From Lepisosteus oculatus (taxonomy: Eukaryota > Chordata > Actinopteri > Semionotiformes > Lepisosteidae), in the NCBI RefSeq assembly GCF_040954835.1, contig NC_090697.1, positions 1,810,501 through 1,874,500 of the forward strand: DNA of 64,000 nucleotides, read 5' to 3'. Each line of letters opens with the position of its first letter. Positions within the stretch are counted from its first letter, which is position 1. Shown here piece by piece: positions 47,700 to 61,400 of the stretch. Below the pieces are notes generated by a model. The model had not been told where the DNA came from. It saw nothing but the letters and a program-made list of their open reading frames with translations, and made no database searches. The translations under genes and the position numbers were made by a program.

Positions 47700-48420
47700 A
47701 CCGTCAAAAAGACAATACAAAGTAAGTACTGGGTACGATCTCACCGAGTGTTAACACAGTCCTGGCAGTACTGACGGACCTGATCAACCTGACAGTCTGC
47801 TGTGGGCTCTTCCACCATCTTCCCATGCAGCTGCAGACAGCTGGTGAAGGCTGATTGGCCAAGGCTGTGTCCAGCTGCTCTCATTGGCAGGTTGGTCACA
47901 GAGTTGTCCCTCTGGACCAAGGTCATGAGAAAGAGCTGGCTGTGACAAGACTGTCTTGCCCTCGTTCCACTGTAATCCTGGTGCGGTGGGGCTTTGCAAT
48001 GTCCTGCTGGAAAACCAGCAATTCCCGACTGATTTGCAGGGTTATTGGCTCACGGATGTCACCAATGAATTGCTGAATAAGAAGGCATCCTAAGTCTGCT
48101 CCCCATCTGTTATAGTGTAGAAGAATATTCCCCCTTTCCACTACCCTACCTGTTCACCGGAACAGGGCAACAGTGACTGTAACACACATCACGACATCTC
48201 CGAACACGTTGTCGTCTGTCAGGTCTGTTGAAGGCAAAACAGAAATTCACTGGTGAATAATGCACTACTGTTTGTTCTGCTGCCATCTCAGATGTTATCT
48301 GTCCTGCAGAAGATTGCCTTTCCGTCTGTGAGCTGTCCAGATTTACCCTTGCCTGGCCTCTAAGCATGCAGACTAAATTGTGCAGTGAGCTACAGACAAT
48401 TTGCTGATGTTTAGGTTCGT
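47700..48420 (-). pseudogene. Tc1/mariner-like transposase relic
   Basis: On the minus strand the broken frames give, in order, a GRQRV-type segment (48146-48260) that precedes the first catalytic Asp region, and LLVFQQDIAKPHRTR near 48000, the equivalent of FQQDNARPH with the second catalytic Asp. A carboxy-terminal segment NLPMRAAGHS... to INARGG-like residues (CVNTR) ends at about 47745. Frames change between these parts and stops occur, so it is dead. It is the oldest-looking cut-and-paste relic that still shows a catalytic box. Confidence 0.7.
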
Positions 48421-48899
48421 TCTTCCTGGAATTTCTTCTGCTGCAGCCATTGTGGTCTGAAAAGGATTATGCAGGCGAATCAGATGGATAGCGGATAAAA
48501 GACATACCATTGTTTTCCGTAACAAAACGTCCTGGACCGCAGTCTGTGCCTCACAAAGCCATATTGTTCTGTCTGAGCTATTGATTTTTTAATTTCTTAT
48601 TCTTTTCCCTCTTCCTTTGCAAATAAGCAAATAGTAAGCTGCGATCTGTACTGTTCAGGTGGGGCATGGGCATTCCTTTGGCTATTCTTGTGTCAAAATC
48701 ATTACTTTTGAAATGGCTAAGTGTATAGTTCTTAATCAATTAATTATTTCATTTTTAATTCAATTATTAAGCACTGAGGAACTTGCATTTTCATGAAGTA
48801 ACTGGACTTGATTTCAGTATTTTTGTTACCTCAATTATCAGTGACATTCACCAATCAACCATCACTGTTTAGTGCTGAGGCCTCATACATATCGGATCA

Positions 48900-49110
48900 T
48901 TATTTTGATTCTAGTTCAGGATGCCTACATTCTACGTTGAGTTCAGTTACTTCTAGGTTTTTGCTCTGTATTCCAGTTTTCTCCCACCTTCCAAAGATAT
49001 GCTGCTGCATTTATTTGCAGTGTATCTCTAAACTGTCACTATTGTTTGTGCCCTGGGATGGGCTTTCATCCTGTCTCAGAAGTAGCCCCCTGGCCTGTGT
49101 TCCCAGGATA
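48900..49110 (-). repeat. Dispersed fish repeat fragment (ccatccattttc family), minus strand
   Basis: Plus-strand phrases tattccagttttctcccacc and ttccaaagatatgctgc, then gtgccctgggatgggctttc and ttcccaggataggctc, match the family in reverse complement with its head missing. Confidence 0.55.
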
Positions 49111-49344
49111 GGCTCTTGACTAGCAACAGGCATTCTGATGAAGAGGGAATAAATTATCAGAGATAATCCCGGGTCGTGTATGCAAGAAAAAGACGAAGGA
49201 CATGCTGATAAGACCTTATTGGTAGTGAACACAAGTTGAAGAGGATCAATCACTGCTGGTTTTTGTTAGCATCAGTGTGTTTTATTAATGTTTATTTTAT
49301 TAAGATTCCAGAGACAAACAGTAGGGGTGTAACCCCGGCGTCCT

Positions 49345-49610
49345 GGCCAAATTTCCCATTGGCCCTTACCAATCATGGCCTCCTAATAATCCCCCTCTAT
49401 GAATTGGCTACATTACTCTGCTCTCCTCCCCACTGAGAGCTGATGTGTGGTGAGCGTTCTGGCACACTATGGCTGCCGTCGAATCATCCTGGTGGGGCTG
49501 CACACTGGTGGTGGTAGAGGGGAGTCCCTATTACATGTAAAGCGCTTTGAGTGGAGTGTCCAGAAAAGCGCTATATAAGTGTAAGCAATTATTCTTAATT
49601 ATTATTAATA
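49345..49610 (+). repeat. LINE/SINE-tail repeat (agcgctatataa family)
   Basis: Phrases gcacactggtggtggtagag, taaagcgctttgagtggagt and agaaaagcgctatataagtg, then attatt units, are in the order typical of this fish tail. It matches 50355-50527 and the reverse of 43078-43640. Confidence 0.65.
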
Positions 49611-50354
49611 TTAGTTGTACTTTTACAATTCAAAGTTCACACCTGCAGCACAATATTTTACAGTAGTTATATATGGGATATTTACACAAATGAAAAGAAG
49701 TATGTCTTAAATTCAAGCTTTTTCATACCCATAATTTCTAGTATTTTAGCTCGTTCATTGAGGACATTGCTCCTTCAGTCACAGGATTTTCAGTGACTGG
49801 AAAATGACTCAAGGAAAATGACTTGACCCAAGTCATACAATTACTAGGGAGGCTAATTCAAAGGTAGAACAACTCTTGAGATCAATGCTTAAAGAAAACC
49901 ACAGACTGTTTGATTAGGAAACAAGTTAACTTAAAGGACAACATTTTATAATATAGTGGACAATCATTATTAAATTAAGAGTAATAGAAGTAATGAAAAA
50001 CCCATGAATACACTGACTTTATGTGAATTTACAGGAAATTATGTATTTCTTCCTTTGTAAAAGAAGCAAAAATATAGGTACATTATAAAGCGTTACCATT
50101 AAGTGTCATCTGAATTCTGGCCGGAGATGTGAAAGGTGTGTTGCTTTCCTTTCAAGCCAGAGAAAAATAAACTTGTATTTGAAAACGTATAGGGAGTAGT
50201 TAAACATTAATTTCATGCTCATTTAAAATGTGGGGGATTTAATGAAGTGATCAAGGGAAAAGAAATTAAGTTGGAGCCCAGGGGTAGGTGGGAATCAGTC
50301 CATATCACAAAACAACCCATCAAGAAAAGATCAAAGAAGTGTTAAAATCATCAT

Positions 50355-50454
50355 CCAGGTGGGGCTGCACACTGGTGGTAGTGGAGAGGAGTCCCCATTA
50401 CCTGTAAAGCACTTTGAGTGGAGGATCCAGAAAAGTTCTATATAAGTGTAAGCA

Positions 50455-50527
<73 letters not shown>
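50355..50527 (+). repeat. LINE/SINE-tail repeat with long (ATT)n microsatellite
   Basis: The same tail as at 49345-49610 (ggtggggctgcacactggtg, taaagcactttgagtggagg, tataagtgtaagc) leads into about 24 ATT units at 50454-50527. The upstream part of the repeat is missing. Confidence 0.75.
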
Positions 50528-50528
<1 letters not shown>

Positions 50529-52739
50529 AAACACTACTGCCTCTTACATATTGTACAGTAAATGCTTTCTAGATAAATAGAGAGCTTCCAGCATGAAGCG
50601 AATTTTTAGACTTTGAAACCATTGGAATGAAACCCTTTATCCTTCTTTTGTCAGGTGTCAACGTACATACAGTAACAATAATATTATCTAATTATCTAAT
50701 AATAAGAATGGGATCTATTTATTCTTTGATTAAACCTCAGTTAAAAAAGCCCATGTCCTTTTAAGTGCCCAGCATTTAACAGAAAAAAAATCGAGTAGGT
50801 TGAATCAATCATACTACTGTAAAGCTCTCCTTTCGTGGTGTAAACAGTGTGGGTCAACCACGACATTGCACACTGCTTTGAAATCTAAATAAGCAGGTTG
50901 ATAGAGCACATAGTCTACAACACAAAATCCTTGTGCTAATTAACCTGGCATGAGCTGCCAACTGTTTTCATGAAAACAAAGAGAACGCTTTATTTAATGT
51001 GTGAAGTAAATACACTCTAAACTGTAAACAGCTGGCAAGAGGGAATCATTTCTATGGACTGCAGTCATTTGTTGGGGGGTGGGGTTCCAGTTAGATAGAA
51101 TGCCAGACAGGACTTTTGCTATCCTTTACTGGATATCACTGACAATTGCTGGTGACAACAGTTCAGCTGAAATTAGGAGAAGTATCCATTACTTTACATA
51201 GCACCGAAGTGTCCATGGTAAGCTTTTATGAAAAGGAATATTATGAGAAAGAACATAAAGCATGTAGCTTTTACAGTTGCTGAGAGCAGCGAGTTTCAGG
51301 AAGATGAGATGAGATAGAAAATAACACAGAGATAGAGAAAATTTACTGCATATGCAGTACTTTCATAAAAAAACTGTTCATTTTTAGGGAACATTTTTCA
51401 AATAAACTGGCCATCCCTGCTACAGTGCACAAAGGATGAGGGAGCAGTGTTATTTTTCAGAATACAGATGGGGAGATAATCCATCCCAGTCCATTGTTTA
51501 CCACAGCATCAGACTGTAGTCATATTGTGCGATTAGTGACTTTTCTATGAACTGTAAACATTTGATAATAGTGACTTTGCAGTTAAAAAAACAAAGACAG
51601 TCCTTCATCTTGAAAGTGATGTTTGAAGTGAAGTCATAAAGCATATAGACTAAGGTGATCACAAGTCTATTACAGCCCAGGCTTGCAATATTCTTGACAC
51701 AACTTTGCATATGGTTCTGTCATGAGCTGAGAAAATTGGCTGCAAATGTGCGACTCCAGTAAGTGATCATCCTCCATCTTCACCATCTTTGTTGAATATT
51801 CATGACCTACCTTCACTTCTCCCCAGCGCAAGATAACATCAACATTCGAGGTTCTCAAAAGCTGTTCTGTCACAGACAATACTTGTTTTTTCATCAGTAG
51901 GCACAGTTTGTGATTTCACGAGAGCAACACTAGAATCAAATGCTTTGCAAATGTTTGCGTATCTTATGTAGAGTAGTTTTGACTTCATCAGCTTGGTTAA
52001 GGGGCAGCCCACCGAGAGGAGTTACCCACAGAGCAGCTGCAAGGTGGAGATGGGTTGGAGTCTGTGTTAGACATGTAGCGCTAATTGTAATTTCAGTAAT
52101 CATTAAGGTTAGAAGCAGCTGAATAAAATCGTCTTGTTATTGTTGTCCCTCCCAAACGTCAGTTAATAACTTCCATTTCTTGATCACAAATTTATCCATG
52201 AACTTGAATGCAAATATCAATGCTGGATATTAGGAAATGCTTATTTACATACTGTATAGTCTTCCCACAATATTTCTTGATGTATGGTTTTCTTAACATG
52301 CACGTATGTCTGGTCATATGAAATGATTTACCCAAATTGGTTCATTAATCTAAATTATAAACTGTCTCAGGATGAGTGAATGTAAAACAGGAGGTAATTA
52401 TAGGTTTTCAGGAGATAATGTAGGTAATATATGCAATTGTTCCTTGATTTTGAAAAGGGAAGTTCTACCAAACCCTAATTAAGCTTAAATTAAATTGTAT
52501 TCATATGCAGTTCTCTGTGACATGTGAGCTCTGATGAGCGTAGATAAAATGGTGCCATTTTAGCTATTGATACTCACCTTTTGTTATTCTGATTGTGTCT
52601 TTACTAAGTTTTTTTCTACCTGAATTGAATTCCAGTAAACTACTGATAATATATAGATATTATAAAATTATTATTGATCTCTATTAGCAGATAAGATCAA
52701 ATAAAAAAAAGTGTTTCAGCTAAATTATTGTGACGCATA

Positions 52740-52975
52740 CGGCCGACATTAGAGGTTGTGCGAGCCGGCTATCCAGCGCGGTGACGTCACCACCCTTCCC
52801 TGTGAATAGCAGGGACCGCTGCCGGTGGGCTGAGGGGAGATCTCCCTTTAGCTCAGCTGGTTGGGTCCCTGTTGAGTGACGCCAGAGGCCCAGGTTCAAG
52901 TCCCCAGTGGTGGGGGGCCGACCTAACGTGGAAGCGGCGAGGGCGCATACCCACGTGAATCCGAGAGCGCTACAA
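52740..52975 (+). repeat. tRNA-derived SINE, GC-rich
   Basis: It contains a tRNA-like body with A box TAGCTCAGCTGG (52859 on) and B box GGTTCAAGTCC (52893 on), preceded by a GC-rich head. It is followed by gcggcgagggcgc and an end at ctacaat. The spacing fits a tRNA-derived SINE head and unrelated tail. The acceptor stem is not convincing, so it is not read as a functional tRNA. The fragment at 7018-7130 is the same family. Confidence 0.55.
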
Positions 52976-53250
52976 TATTTTTCCCTGACCCCCCAAAAAA
53001 GACCCCCTCAGTTTGCTTATTTCATGACAATTAAAACAAAATAAAACTAATTTCAAACCTTCCCTTAATCACGGTGTGATGTCTTACATCCTCTACAAAT
53101 GGGTTTATACTTTAACCAAAGAAAGCATAGAAACCTGTTATAATGCTTTCCGTTTCTAGTCTGTTTTGCTAAAACAACATTGAAATTAGAATTAGAAATG
53201 AATTAGAAGTGATCATGAGAGACCTTAAAGCATACTGTACATAAATATTC

Positions 53251-53824
53251 TGCTAGCCGGCTCTGAGTGGCATCTGTCTGTCATCATCCCTCCTCTAGAG
53301 GGTGCCTCCACCTTTCTTGTATTATTTACTTTCATTACGCACTCTTGTCCCTTGTTACCCTCTAATTATTTAAGTCTGGTGTCTCCGTGGTTCCGGGCTC
53401 AGCTTTGGACGACGGACGTCTGGAAGCCCAACTACCAGAAGGTCCAGAAGTGGCCCAAGGGCACAGGTTTCAGCACAGCGCCCTGACCTCTGGGTCCAGG
53501 GCTCGGAGCGCCTATCACCGTTATCCTTTTAATCCTCCATGCTCCTGGTTCAAGTTCCCTCTTCCCTGGTTTTTAATTGTTCATCTCAGATGGATCTCCT
53601 GGCTCTTTGGATTATGGACTGTTACCCGGCAACCGTATTGGACCTCCTTTGGGCTCGTTTGCCTGCGCTCCCCCACTTCAGTCACCGCCCCCTGTCTGTC
53701 ATCCCGATCAACCTCGCTGTGCCTTCCCTAACGTCATTCTCCAGACTCTTCCGGATTATACCGCCTCGCATGGGGTCTTTTATAACGCATTTCATGGGAG
53801 TCTGACCCGGCTCTCGTGACAACA
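53251..53824 (+). mobile_element. Candidate solo LTR (Gypsy/ERV-like)
   Basis: The stretch is GC-rich and compact. It begins with a ccggctctgagtggcatctg block and a ctcctctagagggtgcctcc block, and contains a TATA-like attatttaag near 53370 followed by a tctggtgtctccgtgg. It ends cccggctctcgtgacaaca. Blocks in this order resemble fish LTR consensus sequences I know, and ccggctct occurs near both ends. Neither the ends nor a target duplication is certain. Overlapping frames at 53387-53819 are not proteins. Confidence 0.45.
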
Positions 53825-54779
53825 TCTCTCTTTTTTAATGGCGCTTAGTCAACTTTTAAAATCTCAGGGTGTTAGAGGCATGTTTGGCCTTAAATGTGTA
53901 CCTGCCAGACAAAGTGCACCTCGTAATGGCTAGAGCATACAAGGTACAAGGGGTATTCCAGTTCACATTTACAGATAAAAGCCAGATCAGTCCATCTGTT
54001 TAGTGATTTACAAGGAAAACCATCCAATCAGCCTCATGTACATAATGTGCTATCTCAGAAGCAATGCATTCCCTTCAAAACATGTTAAAAGAATAACATG
54101 ATGGCAAGTTAAGTGAATTTGCTAAATGTCCACCACATGCACTTCACAAGTGGGAAAGAGTTCTGCTACTGCATCTCAAGGTTATAGACAATCTGTAATA
54201 AAATAATATTGTTTGGCCTGTGTGTGATTTCTGTACCACGGCTTTTTACCAGTTTACCTGCAGTCTACAAAGTACAAATGTGGAAAAAGATTTACCAAGA
54301 GGATTATATTTTGGCTGTTTGTTTGGTTATGGTCACTATAAATGATAAATAGTGAAAAAGCAATAGTTATTCTATTTTATTGCTTGTTATTCATTTTGTT
54401 TTTCATGTTGTTAATTTGCTTCTCTGGCAATAAAAACATACAGGTACAGTCGGTAACACCCTGTATGTGAGGTAATGTGGATTACAGAGATTTAAATATT
54501 TTCAATGATAATAGATCCCATAGATCACATACAGTAGCTTGATATACAGAACATGAAAGCATTCAGGCTTTGGTCACTTGGATTTTCTTATAGCTATGAG
54601 GTTATATCTTGCTCTTTGACTGAAGATGGAGTCTGTACAAACTGCAAACCTTTGAATTCTAATGGCTGACTCCGTAATTGTGATGCTAGAATTATCCAAA
54701 GTTGAGAAGAATCAGATTTTAGGACTCCTACAGTAAATGCAAGGTCATTAGTGCTACAATTCGGCTACACTTCAAAGTA

Positions 54780-55700
54780 TATAGTGTGAGAGGAGCCACT
54801 TGCCACTAAAGATATATCCCAGTGTTTGGGCAAGGTAGCAAAAAAACAACATCTTTCATGTCTTGCTACTGTATCTATTGGATTTAATCAGGGCTGGACC
54901 ATTCAATGACATTCACTTTCTTCTTGTTAAGTCACATTTTTGCACTGTTTTACCCGCTTTTAGAAGCTGGTTTTCCTCTAAGATTTACCTGGATTTTGTT
55001 CCATTTTCCCTTCAGTCCTGACAAGCCACCCAGGCACATGTATAAGAAGCAGCCCCATAACACAATGTTGCCATAACTATGTTGAATTAGTCATTTGCAG
55101 TTCTGGTTTGTGCTACATGCTTTATATTTAGACCAAAACACTCAAGGTTTCTCTTGTCTGGACACAAAACATTTTGCCAAATGTCTGCAATGTCATTTAA
55201 ATACTTTGTTACAAACTCTACCCTGGATTTGAGACAGGCTTCTTCAGCAATGACTTGCTTCAGCTCAGTGGAGTAACTGGTATGTTTATGACTTGGACAT
55301 TTTCTTCTATCACAGCCATTGAACTCTGTAGCTCTGTAAGATTTTTCCTGCTTGCCTGCCTCAGTCTCTCAGTCTGGAGGGGCGCCCTGATCTAGGCAGC
55401 AACTGGGTGGTATCATGCACTTTCCATTTCTTACAGATCGACTTCACCACGATCAAAGCTATTTTCAGCGTCTTTGATTTTGTTAGACAGCTCTCCTGAT
55501 CTGTGCCTTCCTGCAGCTTTATCTTTCAGTTGTCTTGAAAGTACAATCTTTGGTTGAATCTTTGCTTGAAATTCACAGACTGATTTTTCTTTCTTTGTAG
55601 TTTTTACTGATATTTATATTCTTTCACTTTTAAAAGTGGTACATTTGAGCATTCAATTTTGATTAAAGATATTCACTTTGCAAATATGCACACATCATTT
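54780..55700 (-). pseudogene. Tc1-like DNA transposon relic (minus strand)
   Basis: The minus sense matches the order of a Tc1-like transposase. A helix-turn-helix region and GRPSRLRD segment come from about 55390-55360. A decayed CFVSRQEKP (the usual DE/DETK region) is near 55160, and NIVLWGCFLYMCLGGLSGLKG near 55070-55010. Stops and frameshifts are frequent and the catalytic part is eroded. It is non-functional. Confidence 0.6.
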
Positions 55701-58639
55701 GTAATAAAAAAACAGGAATTAATTGGAAGGAGTGAATTTTCCAGGTACAATAAAAAGGTGCAAAGGTTTCCATAGCATATTGTATATGTTATTGTCACAA
55801 CAGTGTGCCGCACTATAAACTTCTGAAAAAAGCCTTTAATTCAGAGGATAACAGCTCCCAATGACTCATCTTTAAAACTCTTGGTAGAAAACCACAGGAT
55901 ATGGACATATATTTTAAAAGGATGAAAACTGCTGAAATGGGTTTAAGAATCTTTACTTAAAAATTCTGTTACCACATAAAAACTGACATAAAAATAAAGT
56001 AAATCATTGATTTTAATTCTAGAGTGTTCAGATGAAAGGTAAGAAATCAAATTGGGTACAAGCGCAGTCTTAGATGTTAATAAGGGGGATATCTCTGAAT
56101 TTATCTTTTAGTACAACTTCAAATATGGTTGTCTAAATACCAAAGGCAAAGTCTTTTTTTAACCACTGAAGATTTTATGATGACGTCTGACTTCACAGGG
56201 AAAGATCAATGTTACTCTTGGACTACTAATTCACCAGCTGTGAACCTTCCAAATCATGAATAAATTATTTCCTTTTAAGAACACTGTGACGTGACTAGAA
56301 TACTTGATAGCAAGAAAGCAACAGTGAACGGTAATTGTTCTTTATAACTGAAGTTAACAAGGATCTATGTGACCAGAGCATAATAATCAAATTTCAATAT
56401 AATTAATTGAATTCTATTGCATTTTTTGTACTAAATGCATTGCAGTGCTCTGTTTTTACATTAAAGCGGTCACAACATGTCTGCCTATGCTGTTCTTGGG
56501 GCATTCAAGTGTGTTCTCATAAAAATGCCTTGTTATGGTTGAAGAGATGTCCTTTCCCCAGGCTGTCTTCCTCCTCTGTATTCTCTGTCTTTGTCTGATG
56601 TCTTCTGCTAGCATTTCAAATTGTGAAGGGGAGGGTATGTTCTCATGTAAGTTTAAAAAACTCTGACCCCCCTGCTATGTAAATGGTGCATTACCGGAAG
56701 CCTTCAACAATAACCCAGTATCCAGTGCTTCACAGCCTGTAGTGCAGTGCCCTTTCAAATGCATGAAGAGGACAGATTTAGACAAATGTTTGACTTGCAT
56801 GTCATAATGAAGCTCTTTCTTCATAAACAACCATTTGAGTTGACAGAACTACTACAAGTCATAACAGATTGACACATCCCAGCACTGAACTGTGACCATT
56901 CTGACCTGAGTAAGCTAACCTTCGACTAGACTGAGCTTTTTGTGAAATTGGATCGGCTTCTTCTTTGGCATTATTATTATTTTAAATGAAGACTATCAGC
57001 ATCACAGGGTAGTGAAAAAGCCCAAACTAGAGATGGACCTGTTATTTTAAATCAAAACTGTCCTCTGAGATGTTGCAAAAATGTAAAATCTCTGTGAATG
57101 ACAAAAATGTAGAAATAGTAGTGTATCTAATAGTGTGTGTACTTTATTATTTACAATGAAAATCCTGGATTTCAGATGAAAACCAGTGAAAGAGCAGTTG
57201 TCTATATTGCAGTGAATCTAGGATTTAGACATTTTAAAATCACACAGAAAATATACAACTCCAGGATTCAGTAGTTGACTCTCAGAAATTGGCACTGCAG
57301 GCAAACACATTACCACTTCAGAGAAGAGACAGACAAAGCTGAAAATCTTCTCTTTTTGTCCTCTTGTGTTAGCTGTTGTACTGAGGCCACTCCAACCTTA
57401 CTCTCCTCCTTGCTAGACTCATCACCACATGGATAGCTTACATGAGAGAATATAAACACATTTATACATGCATATAGTGTAACTGCTTTAATGCTGAATC
57501 CCATTCTATTAAAGTTTTAATTAAATAAATGTCATGGTGTGTAAAATTGTTACTTTCAATGATAGATACGGTAGGCAAGTTTGTTTACTTAATTTCTTTT
57601 TGTTTACTTTTTAAACCGACAGTTCTCGTAGAAAAGAGAATTTGTATCTCCTAAAGTTGCCAAGATGTGAAAGACACAAAATGGATGTTTTTTTTTTTTA
57701 AATGAAGGAGCCACCAACTGCTTGGTTTTTCAAACACCTTGAAATAGATGCCACCTTTATACTGATTTAACAATTTCCCCAAATGGAGAGAAGTCATTGA
57801 TTGATTTTCATGTATTTCATGTGCTATGGTGTAATATTGTAATATTGGTTATCTTAGAAAATGTAAATGTTTTTTGTCCATGTAAACTATTTAGCAAACT
57901 AAGCATGCTATGTTGGAGATATCAGGATTACATATCCTTTGAAATTCTGAAACTGAATTTAATCAACATTCGTTTTATCTCTGCTTCCAAGAAACAGAAT
58001 GGTCTTAACATCACAGGACTGGGCTCACATTGTACTACAGTAGGTTTTTCTATGACAACAACTACCAGGTCGTATTCAGAAAATTTAACTGTAGCTTTGA
58101 AACCATGGGGTGACCTTTAATTTTCATGTTTTATCACATATTTCACAGCTCTTAATATACACGGAATTAACAGTGCATGCCTAAGGCAAAGTAATTTTAC
58201 CTTTTTATTTAATAAATGTCACAGATGAGACTATTTTTCCATACTAACAGGTCAGGTTTTTTATATCCAGGTATAGTAGATGTACAGTATAGCGATGGAT
58301 GATGCAAGGCTGGGTTCTGTGAAATAGCTTAATAGCTATGCAAATGATTAAATACACACAGTTTGGAGAGTGGCACAATGTGCTAGTAAGGAACACTATG
58401 ATCCCTGAAGTAAGTACTGACGGGTTTTATAGTCTGGGGTGGTGTAAACAGAGGACTTGCCAGCAGAGCAACCCAAAGATTAAAACTAATTAAGGAAACC
58501 TGGTAAAGTCATCAAAGTGCATAAAAATGAAATAAAAAGATTCCAGAGAGTCCTTACAGCAGAAGTACTGCAACTCAACATGAAAGAGATGCTTCTGGCC
58601 AACGTACGGTACATTTAGCTGCAAGAGAAGCCACATGGT

Positions 58640-59120
58640 TCTCTGCAGCAGGCAGGGTCAGTGCTGTCAGAGTTACCAGATTGAGCACGACCCTGTCATA
58701 GGGAACTAGACAACTGCTTAGGGCCCTGAGGCTAACAGGGGCCCCCCTCACTGTGCAACACAACACATCTGTTTTTAACTGGCACATTCACAAATTCACA
58801 CATTCGAGTGGCTCCTTCTGTTGCTGCTGTGCTGATCTAGGCCACTGAAGTTTGCTAGTTATAACGTCTCCATGAAGTTATATCTCCGTAAAATGTGTGC
58901 TTCTTGTTTTTGTTTGTAAGTTATTTGTTATGTGTTATTCAAAGCTGGTTAATAAAAGTTTTCTAGTGATATAATTCATTTATTTAATTGTTCATAAACA
59001 GTAAAATACATTTGGGATGGGAGCTGATAACAGTAGTGTCTGTGCAAATTGTGCTCTGGAGGGGCCTCTTTCTAAGATCTTACCTAAGGCCCCCCAAAAG
59101 CTCGGGCCGGCCCTGACAAC
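58640..59120. mobile_element. Candidate non-autonomous DNA transposon (hAT-like ends)
   Basis: The left end region has gcttagggccctgaggctaa and gggcccccc. The right end region has aaggccccccaaaagctcgg and gccggccctgac. These are mutually complementary G/C blocks of the kind seen in fish hAT-type terminal inverted repeats. The 73-codon frame at 59017-59238 is not a gene. I could not define an exact 8-bp target duplication. Confidence 0.3.
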
Positions 59121-60899
59121 ACAGGTAATGGAAAAGGTGGTAGGACCTCTGGTGGCAAAGCAAAGCAAAGCACAACCAGCAATGAAGAACAGACCAGTAT
59201 CGGGAACAGGAGGTGTCCAGCTCCAGTTCTGGATCTGACAAGAGGTCGGAATATTAGAACTGCTGTGTCTTGTGATGGGATAGCATCATTTACAGTTTGT
59301 TCTATCTGTAATACAGAGTACTAATATCTTTATACAGTTCAGACAAAAACAAAACTACAGAGGTGAAGGGTTGCCTCCATATATGATATGCCTGTCCCTT
59401 ATAACAGGCCAGTAGGAAGTATTCTAAATAGTAAAATGTAATTTAAACCTCCTTGTAAAATGTAAAGGAAAAGTGCTGCCATTCACCATTTTAAGATGAA
59501 TGACATCTCTCTGAAGATGTATTCTTTTATACAGCTCTTGGTTATCTGGTTTGGCAATTTTTGTGCTGTTTTTAAGAGGAGGCCTAAGAGATTTTGGAGA
59601 GTTTTTACCTGCACAAGCACAAGATCAAATCCTAACTTCTCATTTTAATGTCTACATGTTTACACCCTACTGTATAGCCTGCATTTACATACTTTTCAAT
59701 GTAATTTGCATAGTTTAACGAGGACTAAACAACAGCTAATCAGACAGCTGGCTCAGAAAGCCAGGATAACAGCATTCGTGACATACTGTAAGTCACTTTA
59801 TGGTCGCTAGGGTTATGATTCTAGCTGCAAATATGGCACTGTTTCACCAGAGTGCACTTAATACAGTATATCCAGGCATCACCGTCTGATGATCCTAGTT
59901 GTTCAGCTAACTCTGATTTTGAAGGTTATTTTATTTCTCAAGTTAAAGGGGTACTGCAGCCCCAATTTCTCAGTCTAGTTATTAAATCTCGATCACAAAA
60001 TAAAATAATTGACAGTACGGAAAAATGGACACATTTCTAATTAAGCACAAAATCGTGAGTTTTATGAAAGGACTGTATGGTTACCATGTTGTTGCAAACC
60101 CCAGGTCTCACCACAGGCGATAGTGAGAGTGAGTTCTTACAAATTGTGACGTGATGCGGCCGTTCCTGCTCACAAGTCACTGTAATGAATAATGTAATGT
60201 GATGTACAAGCGAATAACTGCAGCAGAAATGTTCCTACCTGATCTGCATGCAGAGTTAACAGATAAATAGTACTTGTCGGCAAAACCATCTCTAGGTAGA
60301 AAGCGATATTTCTATTGGATTGAAAGAGATGTATTCACAAGCCTGCTTGTCAAAGGGCCACTTTGCCTGACCGAAGGTTTTGTTGCCTCGTTCTGAATCG
60401 CAGAATAACACGCTTCACATACCTGGAAATGTAATCAATTTTGTGATGTGAATTGGAGGTTTTACAAGTTACTGGGCTGAAAAAAAGATTACTTACTGTA
60501 GCATAATATATTTGGGTTTGATAACTTTATTTTTTAAGCAAAACCTAAAATGGCAAAACTGTAGTTAAGAACTCCCATAAACCATAAACTGACATGAAAT
60601 TATTCATTGTGTCATTGGGACAGTGAAGGGATTTTCTATACAACCTTTTGGTATTGTATTTTTAATATCATTCTACCCTCCTGGATCAATTAAACTAACT
60701 GATAGGGATAATCTGCATTATTTTGAATGAGATTGGATTGGATAGATTAGCTGAAAGGTGTGTATTTTGTTGATCTTTTTTTTTTCTGGATTAGACACTA
60801 ATAACTGAGCATACTGTCTTGCTTTTACATTTACTGTTTGGTGCCTGAAGTCTAAATTTAAAATGAGAACAGACAAAGTTTCAGTTAAAGAAAAGCAGA

Positions 60900-61400
60900 C
60901 AATTCTTTGAAAACTGAAAGGGTGAAGTTATCACAATCCACAGTTTGCAGAAGACCAAGACTACACAATTGTACCAGTACCAAATACCAAGAACAGAAAA
61001 TTCAGACGAGAAAGGTTTTATGGACTGATTATACCAAAATTAACCTCTATCAAAGTGAAAGAACGGTAAACATGTGGAGACAATAAGGCGCAACAGAGGC
61101 TCCAACCCCACCTGTGAAGCACTGAGAAGGTGATGCCCTTACTCTGGGCTTGAATGGACACACCTCTAGAACAGGCTCACTTGCTCACTTGTCTTTCATT
61201 AAAGATGATCACTTGTCTGTACTGAAGATGTAAATAAGGAAGGCACCAGCAGAATGAATTATGAAGTTTACAGAAACTTCATCTGCTTACAGTATGTAGA
61301 AGAAAATGCTTCCAATACTTTTTAGGTGGTGCTTTATCATGTAGCATCACAAAGTACCAAAACATGCAGATGATATAACTTCAATACCCAAATAAAGCCC
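60900..61400 (+). pseudogene. Tc1-like transposase relic
   Basis: Plus-strand phrases gtttgcagaagaccaagact, gaccttctatcaaagtgaaag-type text near 61045, ggagacaataaggcgcaaca, and a later gaattatgaagtttacagaaacttc match the middle of a Tc1-like transposase. They lie between the helix-turn-helix region and the catalytic Asp. Stops interrupt every frame and the DDE part is largely gone. Confidence 0.5.

Noticed and set aside
52859..52915. Functional tRNA gene with A and B boxes
   Set aside because: The acceptor stem does not pair and the anticodon arm is not convincing. A related truncated copy at 7018-7130 points to a SINE.
53387..53819. Three overlapping plus frames that look exon-like in GC content
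   Set aside because: They lie inside the candidate solo LTR in different phases and lack domains.
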